DNA of 64,000 nt from Paraniabella hibiscisoli (GCF_022512515.1 NZ_JAKWBK010000001.1:1116001-1180000), one strand, 5' to 3'. Numbered from the stretch's first letter, positions 20,498 to 30,138 are shown. Notes: generated by a model not told the origin, from the sequence alone. A program made the numbers and translations.

Positions 20498-21064
20498 AAA
20501 ATCGTAATTATAGGGCCGGAAAGTACGGGTAAAAGTACGCTTTGTGAGCAGCTAGCGGCTCATTATAACACTATTTGGTGCCCCGAATATGCGAGGCAGT
20601 ACCTGCTGCAAAACGGCACTAACTATACATTTGATGACCTGGCAATAATAGCAAGGGGTCAGCTGGCATTGGAAGACGAGTATGTGGAGCAGGTAAGAAG
20701 TCAACAATTATCCAGCACCCAAAATCCCACATCCAATATCCAGCCTCTTTTCCTCGATACCGATATGTATGTGATGAAAGTCTGGTGCGAGTTCGTTTTT
20801 GGGCAATGCCACTGGTTTATATTGGATGAAATTGTTGACCGCAAATACGATCTTTACCTGCTTTGTAATACCGATCTGCCCTGGACAAAGGATGAGTTAC
20901 GGGAGTATCCCGACCTGGAAACCCGGGAAACTTTGTTTAAAATGTATAAAGACCTGCTCATTAATCAATCAACGCCCTGGGTGGAGATCAGGGGTAACAA
21001 TGATGATCGCCTCAAAATGGCTATTAAAGCCATAAATAAACTACTATATGAACATCGCTATTAA
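20490..21064 (+). CDS. NadR-like nicotinamide riboside kinase domain protein, one apparent frameshift
   Basis: About 191 residues from ATG 20490, overlapping pnuC. The P-loop is GPESTGKSTLCEQL near residue 8, and the EYARQYL motif of NadR-type kinases follows; the ending LRGNNDDR-like WVEIRGNNDDRLKMAI is the usual C-terminal part. It lacks the N-terminal regulator domain and adenylyltransferase domain of enterobacterial NadR. The frame breaks in an A run at 20496-20501 (one A short), right after the first residues, which is why only a downstream open frame is obvious. It would phosphorylate nicotinamide riboside brought in by PnuC for NAD synthesis. Its end overlaps the SRPBCC gene by 17 bases. 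Confidence 0.85.
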
Positions 21065-21527
21065 AAAATACTCAGGCATTTATGTTTTGCAGGCGACACA
21101 GCAGTTAAATACTACACTTGCTGAGGCCTGGAACTATTTTGCCACGCCAGCCAATCTTCAAAATATAACACCCGAAAATATTGGCTTCGAGATCACCTCG
21201 GGCAACAAAGGCGATATGTATCCAGGTAAACTTATTACTTACCAGATATCCATCTTTCCTTTAATAAAAAATAAATGGGTGACAGAAATTACGCATATCG
21301 CTCATCAAAAATATTTCATCGATGAACAGCGAAAGGGGCCTTATGCTATGTGGCATCATGAACACCATTTCGAGGAAAATGCAAATGGAGTAATGATGAC
21401 AGACCTGGTCAGTTATAAACTACCGCTAGGGTTCGCGGGTCGATTGGTAGCGGGCAGGCTAATAGCTAAAAAACTACAACATATTTTTTCTTTCCGTTAC
21501 AAAACTTTGCAACAGGTTTTTGGTTAA
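21048..21527 (+). CDS. SRPBCC-family protein
   Basis: Intact, 159 codons, overlapping the preceding kinase gene by 17 bases, so translation is likely coupled. The fold is recognisable from the opening hydrophobic strand (GIYVLQATQQLNTTLAEAWNYFATPANLQNITPENIGFEI), and from the DEQRKGPYAMWHHEHHF and DLVSYKLPLGFAGRLVAGRL segments, which are typical of the cyclase/START-like group that is often misnamed cell-division inhibitor. Members bind lipophilic ligands. I cannot name the ligand. Operon placement with the NAD salvage pair may be accidental. Confidence 0.78.
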   Translation: MNIAIKKYSGIYVLQATQQLNTTLAEAWNYFATPANLQNITPENIGFEITSGNKGDMYPGKLITYQISIFPLIKNKWVTEITHIAHQKYFIDEQRKGPYAMWHHEHHFEENANGVMMTDLVSYKLPLGFAGRLVAGRLIAKKLQHIFSFRYKTLQQVFG

Positions 21528-21823
21528 TGAGCTGCATTAGATCTTAATACTTGCTCTAACTCGGCCAGTGGTCGTACTCCGGACTGTCTCCAAACCGGCT
21601 TCCCATTTTTAAAAACAATCAATGTTGGAACGCCCTGCACCTGGTACGCGTTGGCAGCCTGAGGGCTTTTATCTACATCGATTTTAATGATGGTTGCAGT
21701 ATCACCTACACGTTCTTTCAATTGATCCAACACCGGTGCCATCATTTTACAGGGTCCGCACCATTCTGCAAAAAAGTCTACCAATACGGGTTTATCCTGG
21801 TTGATGATTTCCTGAAAAGTCAT
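21524..21823 (-). CDS. trxA: Thioredoxin
   Basis: Intact, 99 codons. The active site WCGPCK is at residues 21-26, followed by the cis-proline loop VQGVPTLIVF. It reduces protein disulfides in the cytoplasm. No signal peptide. Its stop overlaps that of the convergent SRPBCC gene by a few bases. About 100 bases separate it from the mtgA gene on the same strand. Confidence 0.94.
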   Translation of the reverse strand: MTFQEIINQDKPVLVDFFAEWCGPCKMMAPVLDQLKERVGDTATIIKIDVDKSPQAANAYQVQGVPTLIVFKNGKPVWRQSGVRPLAELEQVLRSNAAH

Positions 21824-21929
21824 ATTTGTTCTTTTTGTTCCTCTTAACTATTGCAAAAAACAGACCATCGATTCGTGGCTGGAAGCCATGATTCATGCGG
21901 CTCCTATCGATACGTAGATTCGACCTAAC

Positions 21930-22624
21930 TTATTGACCACTAATAATCGCCTGTATATCCCTGTCAGGTCTTAAAAAATTCATCTGCTGTACAATCTTCT
22001 TCGTCCGTGCAGATACATAGGGGCTCATCGGTTTTACCGAATACTTTTTAGGGTTAGGTAATGCTGCGGCTATAGCCGCGGCCTGGCTTTGCGACAGGTC
22101 TTTCGCCGGTTTTCCAAAGTAGGTTTGTGAAGCTTTCTCCATTCCAAAAATACCTTTGCCCGTTTCTGCTACGTTCAGGTATACTTCCAGGATACGCTTC
22201 TTTCCCCATATTTTTTCTATCATGAAAGTAAAATAGGTTTCAAGGCCTTTTCGTACCCAACTGCGCCCTTGCCAAAGAAAAACATTTTTTGCCGTTTGCT
22301 GGCTGATGGTACTACCACCCCGAACGCGCCCGGCTTTCGCTGATTATAATCCAGTGCCTTTTGAATGCTTTTCCAGTCAAACCCGTTGTGATCTGGAAAA
22401 AGCTGGTCTTCAGATGCGATAACGGCCAATCCGGCATTTACCGACATCTGGCTCAAGGGAACATATTCCTTTTCCAGGCCATGCTCCTGTATCAAACTAA
22501 TTAATTGCGTGATGGTGATGGGCGGATTTATCCATTTTAAGGCGACGATATAAACGAGCTGGGCAATGAAAAGAACAATGAACGTTCTCTTTATCAATTT
22601 CCATATTCTCTTAATCAGCTTCAT
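21930..22624 (-). CDS. mtgA: Monofunctional peptidoglycan glycosyltransferase (MtgA-like), one apparent frameshift
   Basis: About 231 residues. An N-terminal membrane segment ([19 protein letters not shown]) precedes a glycosyltransferase family 51 domain, with motif 1 [15 protein letters not shown] (the catalytic glutamate) and, after the break, [22 protein letters not shown] and [13 protein letters not shown]. The frame breaks in a C run at 22329-22331 (one base short on the coding strand G run). No transpeptidase domain follows. The enzyme polymerises lipid II into glycan strands. It is followed downstream by thioredoxin but the 100-base gap makes an operon uncertain. Confidence 0.9.
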
Positions 22625-22728
22625 TCCCTTGCAATATATATAAAAGTTTGATGGTTATCTATTAACAAGCGCCCGCCTGATCATAAAAGATCGTGAAATC
22701 ACCCAAGGAAAGACAGTTCCGCCTTTCA

Positions 22729-23361
22729 TTAGTGAGGCTTATAAAGCAGCAGTCCCGCAACCAGGGCGATGGAAAAGCCTATCAATATGATACCATTGAT
22801 CCGGTTGATGAGCTGGATATTGTGTGGCGTAAGCCGGTTGCGTATTTTACCGGCCAGCATAACTTTAGTAATATCTGCAGCAAGCACAATTAGTAAGCAG
22901 GTGGCGAAAATAACCACACGTTCCTGTATAGTATGATTGATAACGGAAGAGGAGGCCATGAGCCAATATAAAAATACAGAAGGGTTAAGGGTGTTCATTA
23001 AGAAACCGGAAAAAAACATTTTGGCATAATCCCGCTTGCGAAAATTGATCTGAATGGCTTTTCCCTGCTCGTTGATCTTTACCTTTTTAAAGAAAAGAAA
23101 GTAGAGCCCCAATGCCAGTAAAAACAAACTGCCGGTAATACCTATACCCTGTTTGTATTCGCTGATCTCCAAAAACAAGGCGGAGAATACATTACTTACC
23201 AGGGCGAATGTAATATCACTGGCAGAAACGCCGGCAACAAACGCGATTCCACCCTTATGCCCCACATTGATACTATGCTTGATGATAGAAAAAAGTACGG
23301 GGCCAACCGCTATGCTTAACAATAATCCTAAGGTTAATCCTTTAATTAAGCCTTCAATCAT
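22729..23361 (-). CDS. LysE-family transporter
   Basis: Intact, 210 codons with about six hydrophobic segments. The LysE/RhtB landmarks are SIAVGPVLFSIIKHSINVGHKGGIAFVAG near the N-terminus, with the conserved glycine-proline in helix 1, and NTLNPSVFLYW in the middle. The family exports amino acids or related small metabolites. Substrate not assignable. It stands between mtgA and the GH3-family gene on the same strand. Confidence 0.85.
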   Translation of the reverse strand: MIEGLIKGLTLGLLLSIAVGPVLFSIIKHSINVGHKGGIAFVAGVSASDITFALVSNVFSALFLEISEYKQGIGITGSLFLLALGLYFLFFKKVKINEQGKAIQINFRKRDYAKMFFSGFLMNTLNPSVFLYWLMASSSVINHTIQERVVIFATCLLIVLAADITKVMLAGKIRNRLTPHNIQLINRINGIILIGFSIALVAGLLLYKPH

Positions 23362-23400
23362 AGTGCCGGCAAGATTAGTGAAGTTTTTTAAGGAGCGAAG

Positions 23401-24930
23401 TTAAATTTTACCTGTGGCCAGGAACTTATCCCAGTTTTCGAGCATATTGCCTTTCATAACCCTGGGGAATTTATTTTGACTACCCAGCTTACCTCTTAAT
23501 TCCATGAATTTAAGAAATTTTTCTTCGGGTAAAATTTCAATAAAAATATCACTCAGGGCGCTGGTTCTTTCTGTTGCGTAGTCATCATTGATCGCTTTCA
23601 AGGTATCGTCAATAAACTTCAGCAACTCATTGGGATCTACATTATCATCAGTAGCAATATACCATTTATGCGCAAAGTAATTCTTATAAGGGAACCCGGT
23701 AACAGTGTATTCGGGTATGCTGATGTTAAAATGATTATTGGCCTTTTCGATAGCACAGTTCATATTTTCCACGCTCAAATGCTCGCCCACCAGGCTTAAA
23801 AAGTGTTTGGTACGGCCGGTAATAACCACCTCACATTTTTCCACGTTCAAAAACCTGATGGTGTCCCCGATAAGGTAGCGCCAGGAACCTGCATTGGTAT
23901 TCAGCAGAATTGCGTAGTCCTTACCATACTCTACCTCATCAATCAGCAAAGCTTCTGCATCTGGCTTTACATTCCCGTCAGCGTCGAAATTGTTGCTATC
24001 GAAAGGAACAAACTCAAAAAAGATATTATTATTGGTAATCAATTGCATGCCCAATGCATGCTCTTTCATTTTGTAACCGATAAAACCTTCACTAGACAAA
24101 TAATTCTCTATATAAATAATAGGCTTGCCCAGTAATTTTTCAAATGATTTTTGTATGGCTGGAAAGAAACACCCCCATGCACGAAAACCCCGAAGTTCGG
24201 CCAGATTTCGTGAATATTATTAACCTTGTATTTCTCAATGATCATTTCCATGCACATCTGGCACCATGCAGGAACACCTACGATGTAACCGATATCCCAT
24301 TCCCGCGCATGCTCTACTATTTCCTTGAGTTTTTCATTCCAGTCTTTTAATGCAGCAATACGTCCGCCGGGCTTATAAAAGGTCTGAAACCAAAACGGTC
24401 TTTTTTAGCCAGGATACCGCTTAAGTCTCCCGCATACCAGCCAATATCACTTTTTTGGAGATCGGTAGTGCCGCCAATCATCAGAAAGCTCTTCCTCAGT
24501 GCTTTTTATTGGCTTCCTGATAGGAAAACACGCTGATAAGCTGGCGTATATAATTAATGGTGTTGCTACGCAAAAGATCTTTGGTAACGGGTATATACTT
24601 GCTTGCAGCCTCGGAGGTACCCGAACTCAGCGCAAAATATTCTATTTTCCCCGGCCAGGTAATATCCGGAACCCCGTCAAGAGTTCTTGCCCACCAATCG
24701 TTGTAAATTTTATTATAATCGTGAATAGGCACAGCCTGCTGAAAAGACTTTTCAACATTTTTGCTCAGCAGAACCTGGTCAAAATTATACTTTTGGCCAA
24801 ATTCGGTAAATCTTGCCTTTTTAAGTAGCTTTTTAAGCACTTTACGCTGTTGCTTTCGGGCATCTGAGGTGGGAAGACCCAGGGCCCTGGCAATCGCTTT
24901 CGGTATTTTAAAATCTATAATTGAAGCCAT
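23401..24930 (-). CDS. GH3-family (auxin-responsive) acyl-acid amido synthetase-like protein, three apparent frameshifts
   Basis: About 510 residues; the start at 24930 (MASIIDFKIPKAI) is better than the longer open frame upstream, which has no family resemblance. The ATP/AMP-forming site is present: FALSSGTSEAASKYIPVT, the early P-loop-like motif, and DKLLNTNAGSWRYLIGDTIRF near the middle. GH3 proteins of plants adenylate carboxylic acids and join them to amino acids; bacterial members have few known substrates. Frame breaks on the plus strand at 24503-24507, 24392-24395 and 24148-24152, all one base short in homopolymers; the residues on either side join cleanly. It ends near the LysE gene. 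Confidence 0.85.
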
Positions 24931-25260
24931 AAAACTACTACCTTGTGGGTGCAGCAAAGTTGCAAGATACGATTTTGTGAAAAATGGTTTTTTCTGACCG
25001 GATTTATACGATCTCGAAAATTGCTGCAAAGAGATGTTATGGTTTAGGTTGGTGCAAAACAACCTTAAAATCTCTCCCGCTTAACCTTAATGTTTATAAA
25101 CAAATATAATGATTGCACCCTAAAAGCAGGGAATATACTTTACCCGGTGCTAAAGTTGCCGGCGCGTGCAGTAAGGCTATTGAATTTTGAGGCGAATGAG
25201 GGGCGCGGAGGAAACTGCGAATTAAACAATTGCAGACAGGTTTGGGTATCTATGTTTTTG
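24931..25260. other. Intergenic region between the small membrane protein and the GH3-family gene
   Basis: About 330 bases upstream of the GH3-family gene and downstream of the small membrane protein gene, both on the minus strand. I see no repeat, RNA gene or strong promoter here, and the open frames across it are random-looking. Confidence 0.4.
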
Positions 25261-25463
25261 CTAATAAACAAAAAACATAGACAATATTAATAATACAAAC
25301 AGAGCAAAGATGCCTGCTAAAAAAGAAATGCCCAGAATAAGCAAAAGCTTATCTTTTTTGGATGAGCCGGTTTTGCCCCATTTTGTTTCAGGGCTTTTAA
25401 TGCCTCCTGCAATCTTTCAGGTGTTTGCTCGTTGGTAAGAAAACTGATCATTGTGTGGTTCAT
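25261..25463 (-). CDS. Small membrane protein, one apparent frameshift
   Basis: About 67 residues from ATG 25463, with a helical first part (SFLTNEQTPERLQEALKALKQNG) followed after a break by KTGSSKKDKLLLILGISFLAGIFALFVLLILSMFFVY, a single transmembrane helix at the very end. The frame break is in a C run at 25376-25379 on the plus strand (one base short). Without the shift the protein would end early without the membrane segment, and the continuous hydrophobic run after repair suggests the repaired form is the real one. Function unknown. Confidence 0.5.
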
Positions 25464-25572
25464 TTCTGTGTATTTAGAAGAAAGCTGCATATTATTGTTC
25501 AAAGAAAGCATAAAATAAACAGCCGGAACAGGGGATTTTCCCGTATTTTAATGCCCCTGCCGCATGGCTTCC

Positions 25573-25580
25573 TATCTTTG
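25573..25580 (+). promoter_or_regulatory. Candidate -7 promoter element close to suhB start
   Basis: TATCTTTG matches TAnnTTTG and ends only 4 bases before the ATG at 25585. If real, the transcript would be nearly leaderless. The start at 25585 is needed for a complete N-terminal helix, so the position is notable. Confidence 0.5.
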
Positions 25581-25584
25581 CCGC

Positions 25585-26355
25585 ATGTTAAAAACTGTAT
25601 TACACGAAGCCATCATGGCCGGAGGCGAGCAGGTATCGAAGTATTTCAACCAGACCTTCGAAATAAAGTACAAAGAGGGGCGTAATAACCTGGTTACAGC
25701 AGCCGATCACGCATCGGAAAAAGCGATTCTTGAAGTAATTCAAAAAGCTTATCCTGATCATTATATTCTTACTGAAGAAACCGGGAGCTTCCTCAAAACT
25801 CCGATTATAAATGGATCATTGATCCTATTGACGGTACGATCAATTTTGCCCATGGCATTCCCCTTAATTGCATATCTATTGGTGTAGAGTTTAAAGGTGA
25901 AATGATTTTGGGCATGGTTTATAACCCTCATATGAACGAATTGTTTTTTGCTGAAAAAGGCGAGGGGGCTACGTTAAACGGGCAAGCCATTAAGGTAAGC
26001 GCAGAAACGGATGTTATGAAAAGTTGCCTGGTAACAGGCTTTCCTTATACTTATATACAGCAAAATAACGGCCCGATCGAAGTGTTTGAAAGATTTGTTC
26101 GGGAAGGAGTACCGGTTCGCCGCCTGGGTGCTGCCGCTATTGACCTCTGTTGGGTGGCTGCGGCGTTTAGATGGATTTTACGAGCATAAACTGCAACCAT
26201 GGGACAGTGCCGCAGGATTTTTGATTGTAGAAGAGGCCGGCGGGAAAGTAACGGATTTTGAAGGCAACCGCTATAGTCCCTATGAACCGCGGATTGTATC
26301 TACCAATGGGCTGATACATGGGCAGCTGCTGGATGTGATTCATGGGGTGAAGTAG
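25585..26355 (+). CDS. suhB: Inositol monophosphatase family protein (SuhB-like), two apparent indels
   Basis: About 257 residues. Metal and substrate motifs of the family are all visible: EETGSF (first metal ligand), WIIDPIDGTINFAHGIP (DPIDGT core), and the C-terminal LQPWDSAAGFLIVEEAGG. It removes phosphate from inositol phosphates or similar sugar alcohol phosphates. Indels are near 25790 (one C short) and near 26162, where AAGRLDGFYEH requires two more G bases. The longer open frame before ATG 25585 is not supported because the protein would begin with unrelated residues. The direct downstream neighbour is the repeat-flanked S23 gene. Confidence 0.9.
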
Positions 26356-26374
26356 GTGTATGAATGTATAATTT

Positions 26375-26416
26375 ACGATGTATGGTGTACGATGTATGGT
26401 GTACGATGTATGGTGT
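26375..26416. repeat. Three exact tandem copies of a 14-base unit
   Basis: Unit ACGATGTATGGTGT at 26375-26388, 26389-26402 and 26403-26416, followed by a degenerate start of a fourth copy (ACAGTGTT). No spacers, so not a CRISPR array. The copies lie directly before the four-helix-bundle gene and contain the half that is inverted downstream. Confidence 0.95.
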
Positions 26417-26486
26417 ACAGTGTTTAGAGTTCCCTTTGTAATTTTGTATAATGGAATGATTTTCCGTAATCCCAAAAATACAGCCT

Positions 26487-26837
26487 ATGAATGCAGAGGA
26501 ATTAAAACAGCGTACCAAAAAGTTTGCAATTGAAGTAGGATTGTTCACGCAATTATTACCTTACAATAACCTAAATAAGGCCTATTGTAATCAAATCATC
26601 CGATCCTCAAGCTCAACTGGTGCCAATTACAGAGCGGCCCGAAGGGCCAAATCGAAAGCCGATCATATTAATAAACTAAAAATAGTAGAAGAGGAATTAG
26701 ATGAAAGCCTATACTTTCTGGAGTTGCTTGTGGTTTTCAATCCTAGTTTTGAAGAAAAAATAAATAGTATATATAAAGAGGGTGAAATCTTATTAAAAAT
26801 TATTGTAGCCACCCTTATAACATTAAGAAACAATTAA
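26487..26837 (+). CDS. Four-helix bundle protein (S23/Avd-like)
   Basis: Intact, 116 codons. The sequence matches the 23S rRNA intervening-sequence-type protein family by its central motif RSSSSTGANYRAARRAKS ... INKLKIVEEELDESLYF, four predicted amphipathic helices and a short loop rich in basic residues. These proteins resemble Avd, the accessory protein of diversity-generating retroelements, and form pentamers. No reverse transcriptase or variable repeat is present in the window, so it is a stand-alone copy. It is bracketed by tandem repeats upstream and an inverted copy downstream, and sits between suhB and thiL with its own reading direction. Function unknown. Confidence 0.85.
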   Translation: MNAEELKQRTKKFAIEVGLFTQLLPYNNLNKAYCNQIIRSSSSTGANYRAARRAKSKADHINKLKIVEEELDESLYFLELLVVFNPSFEEKINSIYKEGEILLKIIVATLITLRNN

Positions 26838-26856
26838 AAAATAAACGGACCGCGTC

Positions 26857-26874
26857 CATCGTACTCCGTACATC
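26857..26874. repeat. Inverted copy of the upstream repeat
   Basis: CATCGTACTCCGTACATC is, when reversed and complemented, GATGTACGGAGTACGATG, which matches the upstream GATGTATGGTGTACGATG (26377-26394 and 26391-26408) at 16 of 18 positions. It ends 10 bases before the thiL start. Confidence 0.8.
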
Positions 26875-26884
26875 AAACATAAAA

Positions 26885-27911
26885 ATGTCAGAACGTACAG
26901 AAATATCCGATTTGGGAGAGTTTGGTTTGATAGATCATCTTACCAGAAATATTGAACTTCAAAATGCTTCATCACTACTGGGAGTGGGTGATGATGCGGC
27001 TGTAATCGACCACTTTGGTAAACAAACCGTGGTTACTACCGATTTACTGCTCGAAGGGGTTCATTTTGACCTCATGTATACACCACTTAAGCATTTGGGT
27101 TATAAAAGCATTGTGGTAAACATCAGTGATGTGTATGCAATGAACGCTACGCCCACACAGGTTACTGTTAGCCTGGGATTGAGCAACCGGATAAGCCTTG
27201 AGGCTTTAGATGAATTTTATGAAGGAGTTTATGCGGCTTGTAATCATTATGGGGTGGACCTGGTGGGGGGCGACACAACGACCTCTCAAAAAGGCTTTGT
27301 TATCTCGGTAACGGCTATTGGCGAAGTAACTCCCGATCGTTTCGTTAAACGCAGCACAGCGCAAAAGGGCGATTTGCTTTGCGTAAGCGGCGACCTGGGT
27401 GGCGCATATATAGGGCTGCTCTTCCTGGAAAGAGAAAAGAAAATTTTCCTGGAGAGCCCGGGCGTACAGCCTGACCTTGAAGGAGAAACCTATGTAGTGG
27501 GTCGTTTATTGAAACCGGAAGCAAGAAAAGATATTGTTGATTTTTTTGCAGAGCAGGAAATACAACCTACTGCTATGATGGATATCAGCGATGGTCTCAG
27601 TTCTGAAATATTACATATCTGCAAGCAAAGTAATCTCGGATGTGTGCTGTATGAAGATAATACCGGTGGCAGAAGAATCACGCCTGGCGGCTTTTAAGTT
27701 TGAAATTGATCCTACTTCCTGCGCATTGAGCGGGGGCGAAGATTATGAGCTGCTATTTACTGTATCTCAAAATGATTACGAAAAGGTTTCAGCTAACTCT
27801 AACATTAGTATTATTGGCTACATGACCGAGGATACCGAAGGAAGTACCATCATCACCAAAGGAGGCGGCAGGCATGCTATTACCGCACAGGGGTGGAACC
27901 CTTTGAAGTAG
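26885..27911 (+). CDS. thiL: Thiamine-monophosphate kinase, one apparent indel
   Basis: About 342 residues. The N-terminal part has LLGVGDDAAVIDHFGK, the metal-binding start of the AIR-synthetase-type fold, with DLLLEGVHFDL, NISDVYAMNATP and the LVGGDTTTSQKGF block. The C-terminal half has MMDISDGLSSEI and LSGGEDYELLFTV. ThiL makes thiamine diphosphate, the active form of vitamin B1, from thiamine monophosphate. The frame breaks near 27657-27662, where two A bases appear to be missing (YEDKIPVAEE). It is followed closely by an S41-protease lipoprotein gene, with little space between the two. Confidence 0.9.
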
Positions 27912-27919
27912 CCGTTAAG

Positions 27920-29449
27920 ATGATCCCTGTCTTTACGCACGGTGATGTATACCGAAAGCTGATAGTTAGCTATTGCAGCAGGTTTCTGGCGCTTGTTTTG
28001 TGCGCTTCCCTGTTTTCATGTGCCGGAAGTCGCAAAACTTTTAATCCAAATAAAAAGTTTAGTGCAGCACAACTGAACGAGGATTACCAGCTATTTCAAA
28101 ACATCCTCGAGCAAAAGCATCCAAGCCTGTACTGGTATAGCACAAAGAACCAGATGGACAGTGCTTTTACTGCAGGCCGTGAGTTATTAAAAGACAGCAT
28201 GACAGAGTACCAGTTCAGGAACCTGCTCGCTTTGGTCATTAGTAATATTCAATGCGGACATACTTCTGTCAGATCCTCTACCAGTTACCAAAAGCACTTT
28301 GATACCTTACAATCTAAACGCAGTTTTCCGCTTAATGTAAAAACCTGGAAGGATACAATGGTGCTAACAGCACCGGTGAAAAATACACCCCTGTTGCGGG
28401 GAGATATCATTGATTCCATTAACGGGGTATCAACAAAACATATTCTTGATACGCTGCTTCGTTTTATTCCTGCAGACGGCAACAACATGATTGCCAAAAG
28501 CCAGTTATTGAGCGGCACCAGCTATTTTGCCTCCCTGTATACCGGTGTTTTTGGCTGGCCTAAGCCATTCAGAATTGCTTATACAGATAGCCTGGGCCAT
28601 AGGCAGCAAACAACCATACAGCCGGTAATTGTTCCTAAAGACAGCATATCCAAAACGAAAAAGAAGCCTGCGGGAAAAGACAGGAAGTCTAAGGCCGAAA
28701 AGCTGAAAGAGCAACGCAACTTACAGCTTTGGCCCAATGAAGATTACGCTGTTATGGACCTGGCCACCTTTTCAGGAAGTCCGGGGTTGAAGCGCTTTTT
28801 CCGAAAATCATTCAAAACGTTGGCAGATTCTGGGATTGCCAACCTGGTAATTGACCTCAGGTTAAACGGAGGCGGGAGAATTACCAATTCAAATTATTTA
28901 ACACGTTATTTGGCTGATAAACCATTCAAAACCGGTGATTCTATTTATGCCAGAAGGCCTTCCTTTAAATATGGGCAATTCATCAAAAATAGTTTTACAG
29001 AAACTCTTTATACACTGATTCCTACAAGAAAAAAGGGTGATCAATACCATTTCCGTCATTTTGAGAATAAATACTATCAACCCAACAAAAGAAATCATTA
29101 TAACGGCCACATCTATATGCTTACCGGTGGTTATACTTATTCGGCAAGTGTTTTGGTTTTAAACGCCATCGCCCATCAACCTAATGTCACCATTGTTGGA
29201 GAGCCTTCTGGAGGCGCCGCTTATGGGAATACGGCTATGATCATCCCCAATGTAACATTGCCTCACACAAAAGTGCGCTTCAGGTTGCCATTGTTCAGGC
29301 TGGTGATGAATAAAAACACTCCGCATAACGGCAAAGGTGTTCAGCCGGATGTGTACGTGAACGCCAGTCCGGGAAGCATTCGAGAAGGCGTTGATACCAA
29401 AATGGTTAAAGCGCTGGAGCTGATAAAAGGTTCTAGCCACGAGAAGTAA
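27920..29449 (+). CDS. S41-family peptidase-like lipoprotein
   Basis: Intact, 509 codons from ATG 27920. The N-terminus carries a long signal peptide with lipobox SLFSC (Cys34), so it is a lipoprotein. The S41 (tail-specific/CtpA) fold is recognisable in the NLVIDLRLNGGG block, TGGYTYSASVLVLNAI (the serine region) and IVGEPSGGAAYGNT. Between them are a PDZ-like region and a lysine-rich linker (KTKKKPAGKDRKSKAEKLKEQ). The catalytic lysine of classical CtpA is not clear, so activity is uncertain. It starts right after thiL, and its end overlaps the membrane-protein gene on the opposite strand by a few bases. Confidence 0.8.
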   Translation: MIPVFTHGDVYRKLIVSYCSRFLALVLCASLFSCAGSRKTFNPNKKFSAAQLNEDYQLFQNILEQKHPSLYWYSTKNQMDSAFTAGRELLKDSMTEYQFRNLLALVISNIQCGHTSVRSSTSYQKHFDTLQSKRSFPLNVKTWKDTMVLTAPVKNTPLLRGDIIDSINGVSTKHILDTLLRFIPADGNNMIAKSQLLSGTSYFASLYTGVFGWPKPFRIAYTDSLGHRQQTTIQPVIVPKDSISKTKKKPAGKDRKSKAEKLKEQRNLQLWPNEDYAVMDLATFSGSPGLKRFFRKSFKTLADSGIANLVIDLRLNGGGRITNSNYLTRYLADKPFKTGDSIYARRPSFKYGQFIKNSFTETLYTLIPTRKKGDQYHFRHFENKYYQPNKRNHYNGHIYMLTGGYTYSASVLVLNAIAHQPNVTIVGEPSGGAAYGNTAMIIPNVTLPHTKVRFRLPLFRLVMNKNTPHNGKGVQPDVYVNASPGSIREGVDTKMVKALELIKGSSHEK

Positions 29450-30131
29450 ACGCCAGAGGATATTGTTTTCTTAAGTTGAAGTAGGTCTTTTTATAGGCAT
29501 CATATTCTGCCTGGCTTGTTATAATAATGATGGCGGCGAAACAGCATAGCAAAATGTGCTGTATTAAACTGTAACCTGGGTCAATATTCCATCCACGTAA
29601 AATGAAAAAATACAAATTGGGAGCCTGGATAGCTATTCCCCAGATATTGAAACCATTTTTATAATGGTCGAACACCATTAGTTTTTTAGACGGCTTTTTG
29701 AATGACTTAAATGTCGAAATCCATAGCAGCAATCCCCAAAGGCCAGCCAGGACTGTTATTGCGGAATAATACATTTTAAGGTCTTCTATTTCCAAAATGA
29801 AAGCCGACATATTTAACACCAGAACTATCAATGCCGTGATCAGCAGTTTGGGATAGGTAAAGTAGCTTTTGAAATGTGCCCAATGCGCTCTTCGATTGCT
29901 TTTCCACAATGCATTTTCCCGATCGGCTATCACCCGCGAAAAACCGGTTATACCAAACTCTTTATAAGTATGCATCAATGCGTCTTCAAAGGTCATTTCT
30001 ACATTGATCTTTTGCTTTTCTGCTATAGCTTCACTTAGGTGATCTACCAGTTCTGATTGCAGATCATAAAAACGAACGCCTTTTCTTTCGCAGAAATCGT
30101 ATAAATACTGTATCTCCTGATCGGTAAGCAT
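29433..30131 (-). CDS. Membrane protein with N-terminal HAAS-like domain, second of a pair
   Basis: Intact from ATG 30131 (232 codons). The first 70 residues, LTDQEIQYLYDFCERKGVRFYDLQSELVDHLSEAI, resemble the same part of the gene just upstream (LTPEQIQKIDWFFEDKGMEFYDLRTELVDHVSEAI), so the two are paralogues. The rest is about four hydrophobic segments. Such pairs next to a PadR regulator are typical of operons in which the regulator controls a membrane complex of unknown function. It is 8 bases after the first paralogue and overlaps the 3' end of the S41 gene on the other strand. Confidence 0.7.
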   Translation of the reverse strand: MLTDQEIQYLYDFCERKGVRFYDLQSELVDHLSEAIAEKQKINVEMTFEDALMHTYKEFGITGFSRVIADRENALWKSNRRAHWAHFKSYFTYPKLLITALIVLVLNMSAFILEIEDLKMYYSAITVLAGLWGLLLWISTFKSFKKPSKKLMVFDHYKNGFNIWGIAIQAPNLYFFILRGWNIDPGYSLIQHILLCCFAAIIIITSQAEYDAYKKTYFNLRKQYPLAFTSRG

Positions 30132-30138
30132 GATGGTT

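Noticed and set aside
26375..26416. Tandem 14-base repeats as a CRISPR array
   Set aside because: The copies are directly adjacent with no spacers, and no cas gene is in the window.
26487..26837. Avd-like gene as part of a diversity-generating retroelement
   Set aside because: No reverse transcriptase, template repeat or variable repeat was found within the window.
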